From Caenorhabditis remanei (Eukaryota; Nematoda; Chromadorea; Rhabditida; Rhabditidae): a DNA stretch of 64,000 nt. Positions 11,571-25,264 of this stretch are shown piece by piece (position 1 is the first letter of the stretch; each line of letters opens with the position of its first letter). The stretch covers positions 18,352,001 to 18,416,000 of the forward strand of contig NC_071331.1 of NCBI RefSeq assembly GCF_010183535.1, given 5' to 3'. Under the pieces are notes generated by a model. It was not told the origin of the DNA. It worked only from the letters and a program-made list of their open reading frames with translations, and did no database searches. A program made the translations under genes and the position numbers.

Positions 11571-14287
11571 TTCAGATGATGTCCCCCCCTTCCTTTTCTC
11601 GGCTCCTCTCACCTAGGCTTACCGCGAAAGAGAGGAATGGGCGCCAATCAAAGACACGTCCGCCGTCCCTCCTCCCTCTCCGATACTAATCTCTGTGTCT
11701 TTTGGAATGATTCTTGACAAATTCCAGGGTGCCCGTGTGGGCTGCTCAAAATTGCATCTCTTCTTTGTCTTCTATTTCGTTTTTCCCTCTCCGTTTTGCC
11801 TCCTTCACCAGGATGGTGTGACCGGACGAAATTTGTTCTTCGTCGTAGGTGCTCCTCTCATCTGAATTGGCAATTCAGAAGGTCTCCACTGTGTTGACAG
11901 AAGCGTAGCGAAGAAGACAAGAAACAAAATGAGAAAGAATGTGTGTGCACATTCTTTTCTGATTGCATTTCATGACACGTTACACCTCTACGGACCCCCC
12001 TCTCTCCTACTCCTATCAAATCGCATTTTGCTCCATGCCAAGACAGAAGACACTGCCCTTTATCGCATTATGGATGCTCCCTTTCCTTTCGTTTTCTCCC
12101 CGTATGTGGAGCTCCCAGACTACTTTAAGACATTTCGCCCACCCTGCCTTCTGTCTTCTCTCCCCTATTGTTTATTCGTATTCTGTCAAGGTATTAGCGA
12201 TTGTATAAACGATGAGAAGAGAGCTCCTTCTTCCCTCTTCCTCACTCTCTCTCTCCTTCACCGGCATCTTCCATTCTCTTTAATAAACAATCTTGAGAAT
12301 AAGACGAAAGAAGATGAGCAATTTTCAAGATGGTGTCAACGGGAAACCCGAAAAGAGGAATAACTTGTTATGCAATACAACAATGTCTTTTCCAAAGGGA
12401 CCCCTCCTAATCTCTGTACCTACAGTACTTATCCACTACTGTTACAAACTAGGGCACCACCTGCCTTAGCACCACTTACTGAACCCCTTCACTTGTACAC
12501 TTGTTCTTGTTTCTCTAATTGGGACAAGAAGATGGGATGGCTTCTGTTCAATTGGTTACGGTGAGGGAAACATCTGCCGGTGAATCTGGAAGTTTGCAAC
12601 TGAAATTTGGTCAGAAGGCAGAGAGATAATGCGAAAATGAGAGATTCCAAAGAAGCGAGACTATCTAGTTTCTCTACACTCTCTACGTGACCTAGACCAT
12701 CGTGGCCTGGGATTTCTAGGCCAAAATGTTTGAGATTTTATGTTCCGAAATTGTAAACGTCCTACAGTAACCGGGCTGGAAAGAAATCCAGAAATATGAA
12801 CTACGAATTCATTTTGCTGGCGGTTCCCTAATTCTGAAAATGTCAGGGTTCACACGCCAAGTTTTTCGCACCTACCGTAACCTCGCCCAGGCTACCGTAA
12901 CCCACTTCGCACTACCTCCAGTCCATTTCCCTGAAACCTTCATATACACATTCCTCCCAGATTTTGCTCACGTCTTCATCTTCTTTCCCATCAAAAGGTT
13001 CCCCTATTCTGAAAAATAAGATGATGATTGGAAATCCCTCTAAGAAGGGGAGAAAAGAAAAGAAGAGGTGGGCAGTCCGTCCTCGTTTTCGGTGACTATC
13101 GAATTTCAGTTTTCAAATAGAGTAGTAGAAGAAGGAGAAAGAAGGAAAACGGCGCATCTTCTCCAGAGTAGGAGAAAATTTCACCTAATTTCCGTTGGTC
13201 CATCCTTTCCTCTTTTCCACCATCATCCAGGAAAGATGCTCTCTCCTAAGTAGGTAAGACGATACATTGTAACAGACGGTTGGTATTATGACCAGAGGGA
13301 GGTGGCTGTCAGCAGCAGGTCTCTCACTCATTCTACTCGATGAGCTCCTTCCCCTCCTTCACTTTTCTAATTGATCATAATTGTATGACAAGAGTGTTTG
13401 GGTGAGTCATGGGGCTATCTCAATTAGGTCTCACTCCCCCTGAACCCCAGGTGACAGTTTTTCCCTAATTAATCCAATTGTCCTCCCCCCCTCTCCTTCC
13501 GGAAAAAGATGACACCCTTCTATTCAGAATCCCCCCGAATAAAAAACGTAGTCAATTTTTATGTGTATTCTATACCACATATATTGGAAAGGATCCCCCA
13601 CTGGAACAGCTGCATCATCATCGTCATTTTCTTTATCTTCTCACGTTTTGATTCGAAATGACAAAACTGCCGAACAGGTGCCAAAGCTGTCGTCGTCGCC
13701 GCTCCTCTCTTTCAAAACCGCAGTTCAAATAAATGAGATATGAAAAAAGGAGGAGAGTCAGGTGGACAAGAAGGAGAAAATGATTGAAGACAAAAAACAA
13801 TAGAGGAAGGAGAGGAGTTGGTTTTCGAGGTGTTGGAATGAGCCACATTTAGGGGGAAAATTAGACAGTATCGGTGAAATGAGAGTTAGGAAAGAAAAGT
13901 TACATGAATGGAAGCTGAAGATGTGAGGGTTCTGAATCTGATTCTAAGATTTTGTAAGTGCTACAATGAGCCGAGTTACAACAGTTTCAAACATACGTTC
14001 CTCTCGGACTACAGTCAAAATTACTGGAGAAATCTGAATTTGGTGAAGTCAGAAAATTCATATGCTGTTTTCAAATGTTCTTTTTCTCAAAAAAGAGCTT
14101 CAGTACTGGACTCTAATGATTTCCAGGTACCCGAATTGGATGGTGTGTATATCTGTTCATTTCTGTACTGGAGAAGTTTTGAAAACACATTTGAAACTCT
14201 CATGTCTTCAGCTTCGACTTATTTTGTTGAAAATTGCAACGAGTAGTCATTTTGAGCTCTTTAACACAATGTCCCCTGTAACGTGTG

Positions 14288-14303
14288 CCCCCCCCCCCCC
14301 CCC
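14288..14303. repeat. Homopolymer run of 16 C
   Basis: Sixteen consecutive C. Such a run is rare in AT-rich nematode DNA and prone to slippage and assembly error; its length may not be exact. Confidence 0.9.
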
Positions 14304-15739
14304 GAGCTACCGTAACCCGGAAAATGTAGATCGAGCACCTCCAAGCTTTTCCATCAAAGATTTTCCGCACCTCTCCTCCCGGTGAGAGACCTGCTTTCTT
14401 TCTTCATCCTTTCCATTTTTTTCTGTAAGAGATAGGGGAGTGGTGACCCCCGCGCTTCTAAAAATGTGAGTCCAGGGCTCGGGAGAGAGAGAGCTCATAA
14501 GAGGAAATGAGTTCCATTACGTATGTAGACATAGAGGACGGTGCATACACAAACCTTCCACATTTCCATTCAAAACGTCGTAAATTTTTGGCGGTGCCCC
14601 TTCTTTTCTCTCCTTTCCGACTCCTGACTTCTTCTCATTTCTCCTTGTAATGCTCCCGAAATGGGATGGTGCGATGGAGGGCTCATTTCTTTTTGAACCT
14701 AAGCCCCCCAAAATCTAGAAGCTCTTCGAAAGTACGTGCTCCCAGTTCGTTAGCGTGATGCACCAATAATTTGATCTACCTGTCCTCTTCCCCATTTCCA
14801 GAACCAGAGCATCATCCAATTATCGTGCCCTTCCAGGTCCTCTCCTCTCCCCTTCTTTTTTCGTGGCTCCAGATGAGCACATCTCGTTTTCTTTCTCTCC
14901 CGCTCAAAGTATCACATTTGGAATTCATGCCAATACTGACGACAAGCAAAAGAAAAGACACCGGTGATGATGTTGTTTCTGGAAGAGAGAGACTCCCCTA
15001 TCTCTATTTCCGAATGGTAGTCAGACAGGAGAGAAAAGGAGCAGGAGAAGAAGAGCTCCACCCCCTTCAACACGATGCATTCAATGGCCTAACTTTCCAG
15101 TTTTTACATTTGCTAGACCTAGGACACCTTCTAATACAAAAAGTACGAGTTGAATTTCAATTCTGACCCTTTCCTTTAATTTCCTCCTCTCCTATCTTCC
15201 TTCCCCCCCTCCTCTCCATCTCCAACTTTCCCTTGTCTCGTATCTTCATGTCCATTAATAGGTAATTGGTATGGGAACTAGGTGGAAAACGAAAAAGTTC
15301 CAATCAATCATATCAACACTTTCTCCTTCTTCCTTATCCGTTTTCTCCTATCCATTTCCAGGTGGTGGCCCCAAAAGGTGACAGATGTCTTCTTCGCCCT
15401 TTTGTCATTATTTGCTTGAGAAGTACGGAGCGTGTCGTGTCTCCCTCTACCAAAAAATTTTTTGACACAACCTTTTTTCAACATTACACACACTTTTGTG
15501 TATATCAATCATTGTTTCTAATTGACCTGACTCATGGAAAATGATGTGTTAGTAGGGGGGAGCAGAGGGTAGGAGTCATGACTCTCCTGGTACGGAGTGG
15601 AAGGTGTGCATCATAGGGGGTACTGTAGTTGGGGAGGGAAATGGGTTTGCGGGGATCATTGGGCAATTTTTTTTAAGTATTGAAAAATTATCTCTAATTT
15701 ATGAAAGTGTTAGAGAGGGCCAGGGATCACGCTTCTAAA

Positions 15740-15910
15740 TTGTTCATTATCTTTTGAAAATGTCCAGTGTGCCATGGTGTCCAAAGTTGTACCATTACGA
15801 TTTCGGCTGTAATTGTAGACCAAACCTAGATTTTCATTTTTGTAGTTGATTGCTTTTATGTACGAACTCACCTTAGGAAGTTATAGCTACTCAATTTCCC
15901 TGCCATTTTC
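15740..15910. repeat. Diverged copy of the palindromic interspersed repeat
   Basis: It carries a block resembling TTTTTGTAGTTGATTGCTTTT followed by GTACGAACTCACC, recognisable against the better copies at 9.1, 25.8 and 33.4 kb. Only one arm is evident. Confidence 0.5.
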
Positions 15911-18364
15911 AACTCTTCCGTTGAAAAAATAGTGAATTTTTGAAAGTGGCTTCCTACGAAATTTCTCCAGAAACTCTTAATTTTCATGCTTTTGACCCTT
16001 TGGCAACTACCGTACTCACTGTAGATCAAAATCTAGCTAAATATGTTCTCCCCCTCCCAAACAATTCAAACAAAAGAGAGAATCCGGCTAACTTCGAAAC
16101 AAGGAGACACATGGAGAAATATCTGATTAGGTAGCCGTTTGGTTAGCCAAAAGGGAAAACCGTTGACTTTCTAACATCCATAGACAGGCAACCCAGTTGT
16201 GTCGAGATTCTCCCCCATCCCGACGAAATAGTGTGCGAGACGGAGAGACGCAGACACAAACTAACAAGTTTCCTTCCAAAAACTCTCGAAGACGAATAGT
16301 TTTTGTGTCGTTTTCACGGAAATGCGCAACCGTATCTTTATATCTCGCCGCCCAGCGTTCATTTCGTCCGTTGTCTGCAAGTCTCGTCAATTAACATAGT
16401 CTATCGTCGAAAGAGTCTCTCGCTTGTATCGAAAACAGTTCATTTCCAAATCCTGTCTTTCAGGTTTACTCGCTATGGAGATTACTATACGGTAGAGGAG
16501 ATAAACGTGTATGTCTTTTGGAAAAAGGCCTTAGTCAATCTTCTCTTTTTCTCGAGAGAGAGAGAGAAAATAAATGAGAAGATTCTGTTCTCCTTCTACC
16601 GTCCATACATATTACTTTCACTGGTCTAATTACTCGTTATCACTTTGATACCACCCCATACAACCCCCCTAAAACACACATATATCCTCCTATCCATAGA
16701 ATTTGTTGGAATCTATTTCTCCATCCACTTGTTTTTCATTTCTTCTTCCATGTATATCTACTTCTACTCTTCATCATCATCATCATCATCCGTGAGAAGC
16801 AGAAAAGAATTCAAAATGTGTGCTCCCTTCCCTCTCCTCAATTTTTTCCCTCGTACACCTCATTCAGGCGGATCCGTCCCGGGGTGGGTAGGAAAACTTG
16901 CCGAAAACACCTAAATAATTAAAAGAGCCGACGACGACGACATTAAATTTAATAAGTGTTGGTGTGGAGTGGAGTAGAGTGTGTGAGCTTGTGTGTTCTG
17001 AAATTGAGAACAGATGTGATGTGTGGTGGATCCTTGAGCAGAAGCACATGGTGATGGTTTAGAAATCTGGATGGAGTGGAGAGGAAGGAGCAAACCTAGG
17101 ACATAGGTACCTAAACTTCACACGGCTAGGATAGACTTTTGGGTTCAGAATATTTTAGGGCATAAAATCTTTTTTTAAGGACTGATTCATTCTAGACCCA
17201 TAGCGACAAACGGTGTTCAGGGTTGTTCAAAAACGAGACATCTCGTAGTAAGCCAGTTCTCAATTTAGTAAAAAAAATACAAGAAAGTCTACTTTTTCAA
17301 ATTTCAATTCACAGTTTCGTGGAAGTTCTCCAGACCTAATTCTGCCCGAACTGGGTCACCCAACCCCTATTCCAACGTTAACTTCCTAAAATCTCTTTTC
17401 CCACAACTTATACCAGCTGGCCTCAAACATTCCAAGCGTACCTGGACACCCATATTCTGAAATTCTGATTCTCTGAAATTCTCTAACTCTTCGAAATCCA
17501 TACTCTTCGATTTCCCGCAAAACCACTCCTCCTTCAAATTTCGAAACTCCTCCTTTCCCCCTGACTCCGCCCATTTCCTTGCTCGGTGGTATCTGATCAC
17601 GTCCCAAAAGGGTGGAAGTGGGCGGAGACCTGAGAATGCCAGAAGGCGCATCATCTGTCGTAGTCGCCCCTCTTCTTCTTCTTCATTCTACGGCCCCAAC
17701 TACAGTAAGGTAAGCCCACCCTCCCGAACCCATCAAAAAGTGGGCGGGGCATTCTTTGCACCATCCCTGTGGCAGGTGTAGTGAAGCCAGCCGGGGGAAA
17801 CAGAGGAGAGAAAGACACTCACAGATGAGCCATCCTCCCCTTCCCTCTTCTCCAGAGGTTCATGTGCGCTTCTTCTCTTCTCTTGTTATGTGCGAGACTG
17901 CACACATTCTTCAAGAGAAGAGACTCTCTCTCACGTCGTCTGGTGGCGGAGAAGGACCCCTGCGGCAAGAGGCACCGCTCCCCCGCTAGGTGTGCATCTT
18001 CCCTTCATTTGGCACCTTTCGTCCCTTTTCTCCTTTTTCCGTACGCCTTCTTCTTCTTTTTTTCCATCTTTTCCCTTTCAAGACTCGCCCATTATTGGGA
18101 TGCTCATCTTCACTCCTCCCCCGGCCTCATTGTGCAAAAAAGTAAAAACTTCCATATCTTGCCAACTCATCAAGGTGCTCTTCCTCACAGCTCCTCTTCT
18201 CTTTTTTCCCTTTTTTCTCCCCTCCTTTTGTTCATTTTTCCTGAGTGCTTCTTATCCACTCATTAAATTATTCTCTTCTTTCTTCTCTCAAGAGTTTTGT
18301 AGCTCCCTTGGAACATTTTCCCTTAATTTTCTCGTTTTTCGCTCATCGGATAACCTCTATAATC

Positions 18365-18371
18365 ATTTCAG
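18365..18371 (+). promoter_or_regulatory. Splice acceptor just upstream of the zag-1 start
   Basis: ATTTCAG ends six bases before the ATG at 18378. It is either an SL trans-splice site or the end of a 5' UTR intron. It fixes the 5' boundary of the first coding exon and supports the chosen start. Confidence 0.6.
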
Positions 18372-18377
18372 GTAAGG

Positions 18378-21300
18378 ATGGTGGATATAGCCGAAGCTCT
18401 ACCATCAACACCAACAAGTCTATCCATTCCATCCGACGAGGCACTCCGAAAATTCAAGTGTCCCGAGTGCACGAAGGCGTTCAAATTCAAGCATCATCTG
18501 AAGGAACACATTCGAATTCATTCAGGAGAGAAACCATTCGAGGTAAGTTCACCCCGGGAGCCCCCATTCCCACTAGCCACGTAGTCACCTGTTGCTCTCC
18601 CAGCTAACCAATTTATCAATGTCCCTCTGGACATGATGTCAAAAGACCTGACATATACCTGTGCACCTCTCGTAATGTTTTCGCGGCAACCCGTTTCCTC
18701 TCTTTCTCTCTTTTCTTAATGATGATAGAAATTGAAACAAAGAGAAAAAGTAGTGGTTTCATGAGGGAGTATTCCATGGAGCCTAGGTGTGAAAAAGAAA
18801 GGAAAAAAGTATAGATGCCCGTAAGGCATTCATTAATTCCTCGTCCCCTCCCCCTCTCCTTTTGCGTCCGTGTGCTAGCGGCGAGAAAGAAAAAGCGAAA
18901 AGAAGAGTAAAGTTTTCTTCGAGAAGAGCCATCCACTTTCAAGGTGCTCAAAGGCTCAACGGAGGTGTGGTGGGGTTAGAGGAACCGAGAATAAGGGACC
19001 CGAATTCTGAGGTACTAGGTTTTTGATTTTTTTGTTGAATCTTTGGCTATTATTTTTAAATTTTGGTAGTCTAGAGTATTAGAAAAGTTGCCATCAAAAT
19101 TTTAGGACCTAAGACATTTTTAAACTTGGAATTAACCAGTTTCTCAAGAAAATAGTTTCCCTTTATTTTTTAAGCTCTGATTTCAGGTCAATGAGTCTTT
19201 TACTCGTTAAACTTACCCCTACACCTCCAAAATTCGAACCCAATCACTCTGATCCCTTATCTGTAACTCTCAATTTCAAAGCTACCATATAAAGTCTTCT
19301 CACCTCCCTCCTCCCCCATTGGTCGCGTGCGTGCTCACCTGAGCTCCGCCCCCTATCTCTAGTTTCCGGCTCACCTGCTCCCCTCTCCTGGCCCCCACCC
19401 CTTTGCAGCCATTGGCTCTTCTTCTTGCTCCTCGCTCTATTAGGACTTCCTACCAAAAGCACCTTTGGGTGCAATAAACAAACCTTGGCGAATAGTTAGT
19501 ACGTGATCCACTGCCTTCTTAGATTTATCGCTCCCAATGGGGCCACCTTCAAAAAGAGCCCACCCGACTTCGGCTTCCCACACACACACCGCCTCTTTGA
19601 TAAATTGTTCCATTCTCAATATTTCTTCTTTTTCAGTGCCAACAGTGTCATAAACGATTCTCCCACTCCGGATCGTATTCATCTCATATGAGCAGTAAGA
19701 AGTGTGTTCAATCAGCGTCCCCGTCGATGGTCACTCCCTTCAATCCATATCAATTAATGATGTATCGAAATATTATGCTACAATTGCAAACGCCTCAAGT
19801 CTCATTTCTGCCCAACACCAATAATATGGAGAATGCTTATATGAGTCTTCTTCAAGCCAACCTCCTCCAAACCCTCGACAACGGATCCTCCCCTACTGCC
19901 ACGTCACCACCGTCTTCTGTACAAGAGCCATCGAGTCCTGAGCCTAAAATCGAAGTGGTGGATGAGCCAGAAGTGTCTGTGAAGATAGAAGAGGAATCGG
20001 TGAAATCAGAAGACACTCAGAATTCTGTACCTGAGGAATCAGTGACGCCAGCTGTATCGATGTCACTGTCACCAACGCCTGAGCAGAATGGAAATGATTT
20101 AATGATGAATAACGGAGGAAGTGGATCCGATGGAAAGGCGTCGCCTGATTGGAGGCCGTTGAGGTCCAGAAGTTTTTTGAACGATTCACAGGTAAGGTTT
20201 TTTCAAAAACTATAGTACTAAAATTCTCTTAATTAGAAAAGTACTAAAATTCTCTTAATTAGAAAGTCCTAATCCTTGCACTTTTTCAGGTAGCTATCCT
20301 TCAAAACCATTTCAAAAGAAACCCGTTCCCATCGAAATATGAGTTATCCGCCGTGGCTGAGCAGATCGGAGTGAATAAGCGAGTTGTTCAGGTAAGAGAA
20401 ATCTTCATTTTATGATGTTTCTGAGAAGATTTATCGTCGCCGAAAACCTCAGTTTCCCACAAGGTGTCTCAGGAAGAGAAGCTCAGAAAAAGAACACATG
20501 TGCATCAAGTAGCTCATCAAATTTTCTGTGTACATACATCACATTTCTTCTTCTTCTACTTCTTCCCCATCAGACCAAGTCCAGAAGGACGCAGGTGCCC
20601 CATTCAAATACATCGTTATTCCTCCACATCACCATCTCTCCCATCCCACCCGGTTTTACCGCAAATACTTTCAGGTCTGGTTCCAAAACACACGAGCCAA
20701 GGAGCGACGGAGCAATCGGCTACCGAGTATGCCACGTGGATCGTCCGCCGTGGCACCGACGTCGCCTACAGTATGGCAGACACCTGCACAACTGATGGCC
20801 GTCTGGGCTCAGCAATGTCTTCAGAATGGGAACAATAGTTTGACGAGCAATTCTCAGGTTGGTAATTATCCTCCACAAAAATGAGACGACACATGTTTTC
20901 GCGCATTAAATTGGATTATGGATTAAGGAGGGGAATGATGGGGAGGTGTAACCGGTTATTATGGGTCATCAATTGTGAGGACCAGACGGGTGTCAAATAG
21001 TGGGACCCCTCTTGTTCAGGTAGTTAGAGTAACTTAGGGATATGCCCAGCTAATTATCCTATCTTGTTTTGGTAGTCTTCCTGCCAAACCCAGGTGATCC
21101 ATAAATCATTTTGGGGGGATAGGAAGCCAGGAGGCCCTCCCTCGTTTCGAAATATCAATTCATCAATTTCACGTCTTGCTGGGATGACTGAAGCGGAGGG
21201 TTGTAAATGAGGAGCCTCCCCCCACTCGGACCTTCATCAAATTTGCCTAATTCGACACCTGCTCTCTTTTAATTTTATGAATATTTATGGGTGTGTACAG

Positions 21301-23890
21301 TACCGTACCTAGGGGTTATTATAGGGGGCATCCGGAAAGGGAGCATTAATACAATTCTAGAATGCTCTCTGGAACATCCAGACACCTTCAATTTGGAAAC
21401 GTGAGCCTCCTCCCGTCCCCCTATCGATACTTTTGGGATGATCCAATTAGGACGGCACCTAAATACGTGAGGAGATGGGGAGAAGTGGAGGGAAAGGAGA
21501 GTAGGAGGAAAAGCAAGATATTGTCGAATATGAATAGGAGAATAGGAGAGCATCTGTCGACGCTCATAAAAGATAGAAAGATGGGAGGAAAGGAGGAGGA
21601 AGAGGTTCTATGACTATAATAGGATGATACTAAATGAGAATGGCTTGTTGCCACCTGAGCACCCCCTCAAGATGTTGCTCCGATATGGTCTAAGATAAAG
21701 GGGGATGAAGCTGAAGAAATTGGAGTTAAGGGGCCGGACGTTTTGACACTGTACTGTGAAAATAAAGTTGAAAGCATCTTAGTTTGGATGTGTATCTAGT
21801 TTAAAATCTAGGTTTTCTCAAAAAACCTCATATTTAGCATGAGCATATCGTGAGACTGTTTCAGTCCCAGGCTCATATTTTTGATAGCAGAACTGTAACT
21901 AGGCTGTTTTAATTAGGGCCCTCCCTGGAAAACCATCGCGTGTCAAAGTACACGCCACCCATCATGAGTGCATCAACACAAATTTCTGAAATTGCATTTT
22001 GTTTTTTTTTGTTTCTCCTCCCACTTTTCCATCACCAATTCTTTCGTCTCTCCTGTGACACGCATACATATATATCTATACACCAATATTGGGGTCGCTT
22101 CTGGCCAAAAGATGGGACGAAAAGACGGAAAGAAAGAAGACAGAGGGGGCTCCCCTTCGTTCAATTTCCCCCTTTTGTCTTGCATAATTTGTGTCATTCA
22201 ATTTACCTTCTCCTTTCCTGACCAGAGGCTCTCACACTCTCAAAAGGGGAGGGCGCCTTCACAAGAAAAGGAATGAGTAGAGGAAAAGAGAGAGGTGAGA
22301 GAGGGGGGACCCATCAATGGAAATGAAATGAATTCGAGTGTTTTTGGTGGAGAAGGCAGAAGAAGCAGGCACCTGCTAATGAGCTTCTTTGTCCTCGTCT
22401 TTTCCCCCGTCGTCTTCTTTTTTCCACTTCTTGAAAAAAAATAGTCAGAGAGGGAGAGAGGAAGAATTAGAAGAAAAAAAACGAAATCTTCTGAGTCAGA
22501 ATACAATCCATCAATCTCCTTTTTTACAGGATGAGTCCTCAACCGTACGTAACGAGAATACGGTAACTGACGAAGTGATGGATCATGATGGTGTTACGAC
22601 GAAAGAAGGAAAAGAGACACCTCTGGATTTGACCCTCTCCACGGAAGATACCGAACCAGAATGGTCACCGGAGAAGCTTATCGGGTTCTTGGATCAAACC
22701 GGTGGAGTGATTCAAGAGTTATTGAGACAAGCTGGAAATGGATTTGTTACGAATCAAGAGGAAGAGGAGGAGAAGCCGGTGAAAGCCGAGGAGAGCCCTG
22801 TATCAAGCACTTCGTCTTCGATTTGGCCATCATTCATTCAATCGTATCCATCGATACTGGATTCAGCGAGTCTCTCGGCGTTGGAAAAGGCCCTAGATGT
22901 AAGTTTCATGAAATCTATTTTTTAGTTTCTAACCCAAATATTTGTTTCTAGAACCAAAAATCCTCTGAAGACGACGCCTCATCCCTCTGCTCCAACGAAT
23001 CGAAACTTCTGAAATTCCCAACGACACCAATCAAAGAAGAGGAAGGACTCTTCTCATGCGATCAATGCGACAAGGTGTTCGGGAAGCAAAGTTCGTTGGC
23101 TCGACACAAATATGAGCATTCGGGTGAGTATCTAAAATTAGAGGGTATTAAATAGGGGGGCACCATGTTTGGATACATGGTGATGCAATCGTATTAATTG
23201 AAGGATGAGAACAGGCGGGTGTTTGGGGGGTTAGGAGAGAAGAGAAGGGGTTAATCTAATTGAGAGGACACGGGAAGGGACAGCTGTATGTATCTTTGAG
23301 ATCATTGCTTTTTGAAAGAGAATAGAAATTATCCGGGATTATTACCTTGAGAGAGAATATGGTATACCAATAGATAAATACATTTTGTTTTTCCTGGAAT
23401 TTTAACAGCTGGTGTCCTGGTTTTACGGTTAGACTCGTAGATTTAGATATCATAGGATATTTACATCAAATCCAGAGCCTAGTGTTTGTTGTTTGGATCC
23501 TACTAGAACCGTTAAATCAGTTTGTGGGATCTTTGTAACTTTCGGCTAGTGGAAAAACAGAATCCCGTACCAAAACCAAACTTTCAAATTCATATATTTC
23601 CAGGTCAACGTCCTTACAAATGCGACATCTGTGAAAAAGCGTTCAAACACAAGCACCATCTCACCGAACACAAACGCCTCCACTCCGGAGAGAAACCATT
23701 CCAATGCGACAAATGTCTGAAGCGATTCTCGCATTCCGGAAGTTACAGTCAACACATGAACCACCGCTACTCGTACTGCAAACCATACAGGGAGCAGCCT
23801 GGAGCCACCTCACCATCAGACCCTTCGGATGCCCTGAACGGAAGTCTGACAGTGAGCCCGTCCTCGTCGAATACACCACCTCCAAATTGA
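18378..23890 (+). CDS. zag-1: ZAG-1, ZEB-family zinc finger/homeodomain repressor
   Basis: Seven coding exons, 18378-18542, 19637-20191, 20290-20391, 20675-20857, 22530-22898, 22952-23123 and 23604-23890, join in phase to 610 residues. Two N-terminal fingers are visible: C28/C31/H44/H48 and C56/C59/H72/C78. An acidic, Ser/Thr/Pro-rich linker follows, then a homeodomain at about 228-290 with the helix-3 core [10 protein letters not shown] starting at residue 275. Three C2H2/C2HC fingers lie near the C-terminus (SCDQC, KCDIC and QCDKC blocks). This finger-homeodomain-finger order is diagnostic of ZEB proteins; C. elegans ZAG-1 acts in the nucleus of neurons to control differentiation and axon guidance. 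PLDLT at 366-370 matches the PxDLS-type CtBP corepressor motif. Introns 1 (1.1 kb) and 4 (1.7 kb) are unusually long. The poly(A) signal is probably AATAAA at 24357. Confidence 0.97.
20215..20264. repeat. Tandem duplication of about 25 bp in zag-1 intron 2
   Basis: The block AGTACTAAAATTCTCTTAAT with its flanks is present twice in succession just upstream of the exon 3 acceptor. It is a recent local duplication that lengthens the intron. Confidence 0.85.
20858..22529. other. Long zag-1 intron 4
   Basis: This 1.67-kb intron splits the homeodomain half from the CtBP-motif half of the gene. I see no gene or transposon in it. Its length against the usual short introns makes it a candidate site for intronic enhancers or an unrecognised small RNA. 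Confidence 0.5.
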
Positions 23891-24356
23891 TCTCTTTCAT
23901 CCATTTCACTTCGGTTATAGATTAGTTTTCTCTTCTTTTTCTTAACCTCTGGCTGTGCCAGTCTCTTGCCTTTGCAGCTTCCATTTGGTGCTTCCCCCCC
24001 TGATATGTACAGTTTGTTCCCCTTTTTATAGTCATATTGTCCGTGATATCTTCTTCAATTCAATTCGCTTCGCTTGTACTACTTCTCTTAACTTCCTCGT
24101 TTCATTTGGCCGGTGCCTTGCTTTCATTCGCTTTCTCTCACTCATCCTGTATTCTTTTTCCTAATCATTTCTGTGAAGTGACCTCCCTGACCCATCAACT
24201 TCCTCTTTACCTAGTCAACAAAACAATTAATGGTGCAATTAATTTCTAGTGTTTCTCACCTTTGGGACCAACTAATCCGTTTTTTCGTGTAACACTGACA
24301 ACACCAGAAACATTTTCCTTGTTTTTTATCGTTTTCTAGATTTTTTATCGGCTAAT

Positions 24357-24362
24357 AATAAA
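24357..24362 (+). terminator. Probable zag-1 poly(A) signal
   Basis: AATAAA about 470 bases after the zag-1 stop codon. The 3' UTR is T-rich and contains no other gene. Confidence 0.5.
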
Positions 24363-24939
24363 TTGTTCTTCTAATATATCAGTTGCAGTTTTGGAGCACA
24401 TTTTGCAGAAACAGAATTCAGAAATTATTCAAATTTTATTGGATTAACAAATTCCTGGTGTGAAAATCCTCCTGGCAGAAGGTGTCTCTCTGACCAATGG
24501 GCATATGGCATAGTGATTGATAGTCGGCATTTTGTCGTTGAGGAAGAGAGACCAGATATGGTCAAATGAGCCAAAGAAAACGAAAGAAGACGTACATATA
24601 TATGCATTTCACGGTTCATTGAAGACCACGTTTTGTCAATGGACCTACGATATGGATATGGACGGAGACAAGAAGAAAGAAGATTTAGTTTGTCGTTTAA
24701 GGGAGGATATGGGGGATCGGAAGCTTTTTTGGGTTTTAAAAAAAACTCTACAGATTTTGACCATCCTCTGCATTAGCCATTTTTGCTCTATTAGATTATT
24801 AAAAATGAACAAAAAATATGCTCAAAATTCTGAGCAGACTCAAATATTTAACAAACTTCCAAAGAAGTGAGATGATTAAGCGGGACTACTGAAAACTATG
24901 CATGACTCAGAAACCTACACTCTTCCTAGACCTGCAATT

Positions 24940-25095
24940 TCTTGTCCAAATTTCAAACCTATATGAAAAAATGGATGAACTGTCATTGTCAACATGTATC
25001 AAATTGAAGCAGGTGGGCATCATTTTCCGTCGTGAATCGGCGCCCATGTACCTGAGAATTGGGTCAGAAAATGGGGTGGCAGATTTGAAAAATCC
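24940..25095 (-). pseudogene. Fragment of aat-8 exon 7 and flanks
   Basis: About 150 bp closely match 32170-32320, covering most of aat-8 exon 7 including the block encoding SRRKMMPTC. A premature change and missing neighbours show it is not functional. It is in the same orientation as the source, so minus-strand coding sense. Confidence 0.85.
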
Positions 25096-25264
25096 GATTT
25101 TCAAGAAGAAGGGAACTTTGTTTCAATGCATCAAAAGATCACGGTTGCAAGTTGAGGTGGGATTGGACAACTTTTCCAACAAATCAGTGTCTAAAAAATC
25201 CTTTTACTTCAGGAGCTCAAGGAGACGCGAATCTCTTTCAGTTGGACTTTTCGGATAGTATTTT

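Larger units (their letters stand above)
6779..18377. other. 11.6-kb gene-free region upstream of zag-1
   Basis: No coding block with codon-like composition plus splice signals was found on either strand. The sequence is rich in CT/GA tracts and poly-pyrimidine runs, with a (GT)n tract at 11551-11570 and a run of 16 C at 14288-14303. A palindromic interspersed repeat lies at 9060-9735 and a diverged copy at 15740-15910. A large non-repetitive upstream field is expected for a neuronal transcription factor such as zag-1, so this is the probable location of its enhancers. That role is inferred from position only. Confidence 0.6.

Noticed and set aside
17756..18375. Overlapping open frames of up to 161 codons just upstream of zag-1
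   Set aside because: Low-complexity Ser/Phe/Pro composition from CT-rich DNA, no family features and no consistent splice structure.
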